NCBI GenBank assembly: GCA_050486105.1
Contig: JBJHCR010000013.1
Coordinates: 1 to 39,879, forward strand
Source of the DNA: JAEXNA01 sp050486105
GTDB taxonomy: Bacteria > Vulcanimicrobiota > Xenobia > Xenobiales > JADMJV01
Direction of reading: 5' to 3'
DNA length: 39,879 nt
Under the pieces are notes generated by a model, which was given only the letters and a program-made list of their open reading frames with translations, did no database searches and was not told the DNA's origin. Made by a program: the position numbers and the translations under genes. Below are positions 39,384 to 39,879 of the stretch, piece by piece; positions within the stretch are counted from its first letter, which is position 1, and each line of letters opens with the position of its first letter.

Positions 39384-39879
39384 TTGCCGAGCCGACCTTA
39401 CCGGTCATCTCGTTATCGAGGTCCCGTTCTCCTTCTGACCTCGTTCATCTTCCTGCTTCTAGCCTGTCCGGCTCTGGCGCAGGAGAAGCTGCTCTCCGAC
39501 CTCAAGTCGGCAGGCCTTCAAGGAGTTGAGATTCGGAGCTGGACCTATCTCAGCGATGGCCTGAAAGTCAAAGGAGAACTCTACTTACCGCCCGGAACCG
39601 AGAAACTTCCGCTGGTGATCTTCAATCACGATGGCATCAGCGGCATCAGCCGCGAGCATCGACTCTCAAGCGTCAGGCTCGCTCGGGAGGGCTTCATCGT
39701 TTTTTCGCCCTCCTATCGCGGCGAAGATGGTTCAGAAGGACTGATCGAAATCGCCAAAGGGGAAGTGAACGACGTGCTCAACGTGGTTCCTCTGTTAAAG
39801 AAGCATCCTAGGGTCGATAGCTCCAGGATTGACCTTGTTGGAGCGAGCCAGGGAGCCCTCATCTCCGGCCTGGCGGCCG
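39384..39879 (+). CDS. Secreted alpha/beta hydrolase (dienelactone hydrolase or S9-like), cut by window edge
   Basis: The reading frame is open to the last base, so only the first ~165 residues are visible. After an arginine-rich n-region and a hydrophobic stretch ending ALAQ there is an alpha/beta hydrolase fold. It shows strand LPLVIFNHDG (oxyanion region, HDG), then FSPSYRGEDGS, then the nucleophile elbow GASQG with the active serine near the right edge. This suits a secreted esterase or prolyl-oligopeptidase-type hydrolase. The start is uncertain. TTG 39384 gives the most natural signal peptide. TTG 39363 and ATG 39324 are also in frame, but the last overlaps the divergent gene. Confidence 0.8.
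   Translation, partial: MPSRPYRSSRYRGPVLLLTSFIFLLLACPALAQEKLLSDLKSAGLQGVEIRSWTYLSDGLKVKGELYLPPGTEKLPLVIFNHDGISGISREHRLSSVRLAREGFIVFSPSYRGEDGSEGLIEIAKGEVNDVLNVVPLLKKHPRVDSSRIDLVGASQGALISGLAA

Overview
The window is gene-dense bacterial chromosome of about 54% GC, estimated by eye. I see 35 protein-coding genes, one of them cut by the right edge. There are no tRNA or rRNA genes, insertion sequences, prophage or CRISPR arrays. The cell is clearly diderm: it has a very large TamB/AsmA-type bridge protein, a periplasmic cell-wall amidase and several Sec signal peptides. Two things point towards Terrabacteria-like relatives. One is the gene order wecA-wecB-atpZ-atpI-atp operon-murA-mreB-like, which recalls the mnaA-atp...murA-mbl region of Firmicutes. 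The other is a short valyl-tRNA synthetase of the type found in actinobacteria and archaea. I cannot name the phylum from this window. About one third of the genes appear to start with GTG or TTG.

Positions 1-6400 hold a minus-strand lexA with a near-consensus promoter, and a possible small gene behind it. On the plus strand follow a TPR/HD-GYP (cyclic-di-GMP) protein, a secreted N-acetylmuramoyl-L-alanine amidase ending at a clear terminator, and a translationally coupled pair: an HExxH zinc-protease-like protein and an 86-residue protein of unknown function. Positions 6490-7948 hold ftsZ on the minus strand with its own terminator. It is divergent from a plus-strand run of moxR, a DUF58 gene, a transglutaminase gene (tgpA-like) and valS (8082-15004). 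A cysteine-less thioredoxin-fold protein and a tandem PilZ protein follow.

From 34463 down to 16111 runs one very long minus-strand array: wecA, wecB, atpZ-like, atpI-like, atpB, atpE, two atpF-type genes, atpH, atpA, atpG, atpD, atpC, murA, a degenerate mreB-like gene and tamB. Spacing is tight and often overlapping, so this looks like an energy-plus-envelope superoperon. It links lipid-linked sugar supply (WecA/WecB), the F1Fo ATP synthase, the first committed step of peptidoglycan synthesis (MurA), an actin-like protein and a periplasmic lipid-transport bridge. Its 352-base leader (34464-34815) carries a perfect 8+1+8 palindrome just upstream of the wecA ribosome binding site.

The right end (34816-39879) holds a Ser/Thr protein kinase, a folate pair (PTR1-like reductase and FolB), a chorismate mutase/prephenate dehydrogenase, a secreted protein of unknown function and the start of a secreted alpha/beta hydrolase. 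No dramatic new system is obvious. The best leads are the active-site-degenerate MreB-like protein in the murA-mbl position, the HExxH/86-residue coupled pair, the histidine-rich insert in ATP synthase subunit a, and the regulatory palindromes ahead of lexA and wecA.
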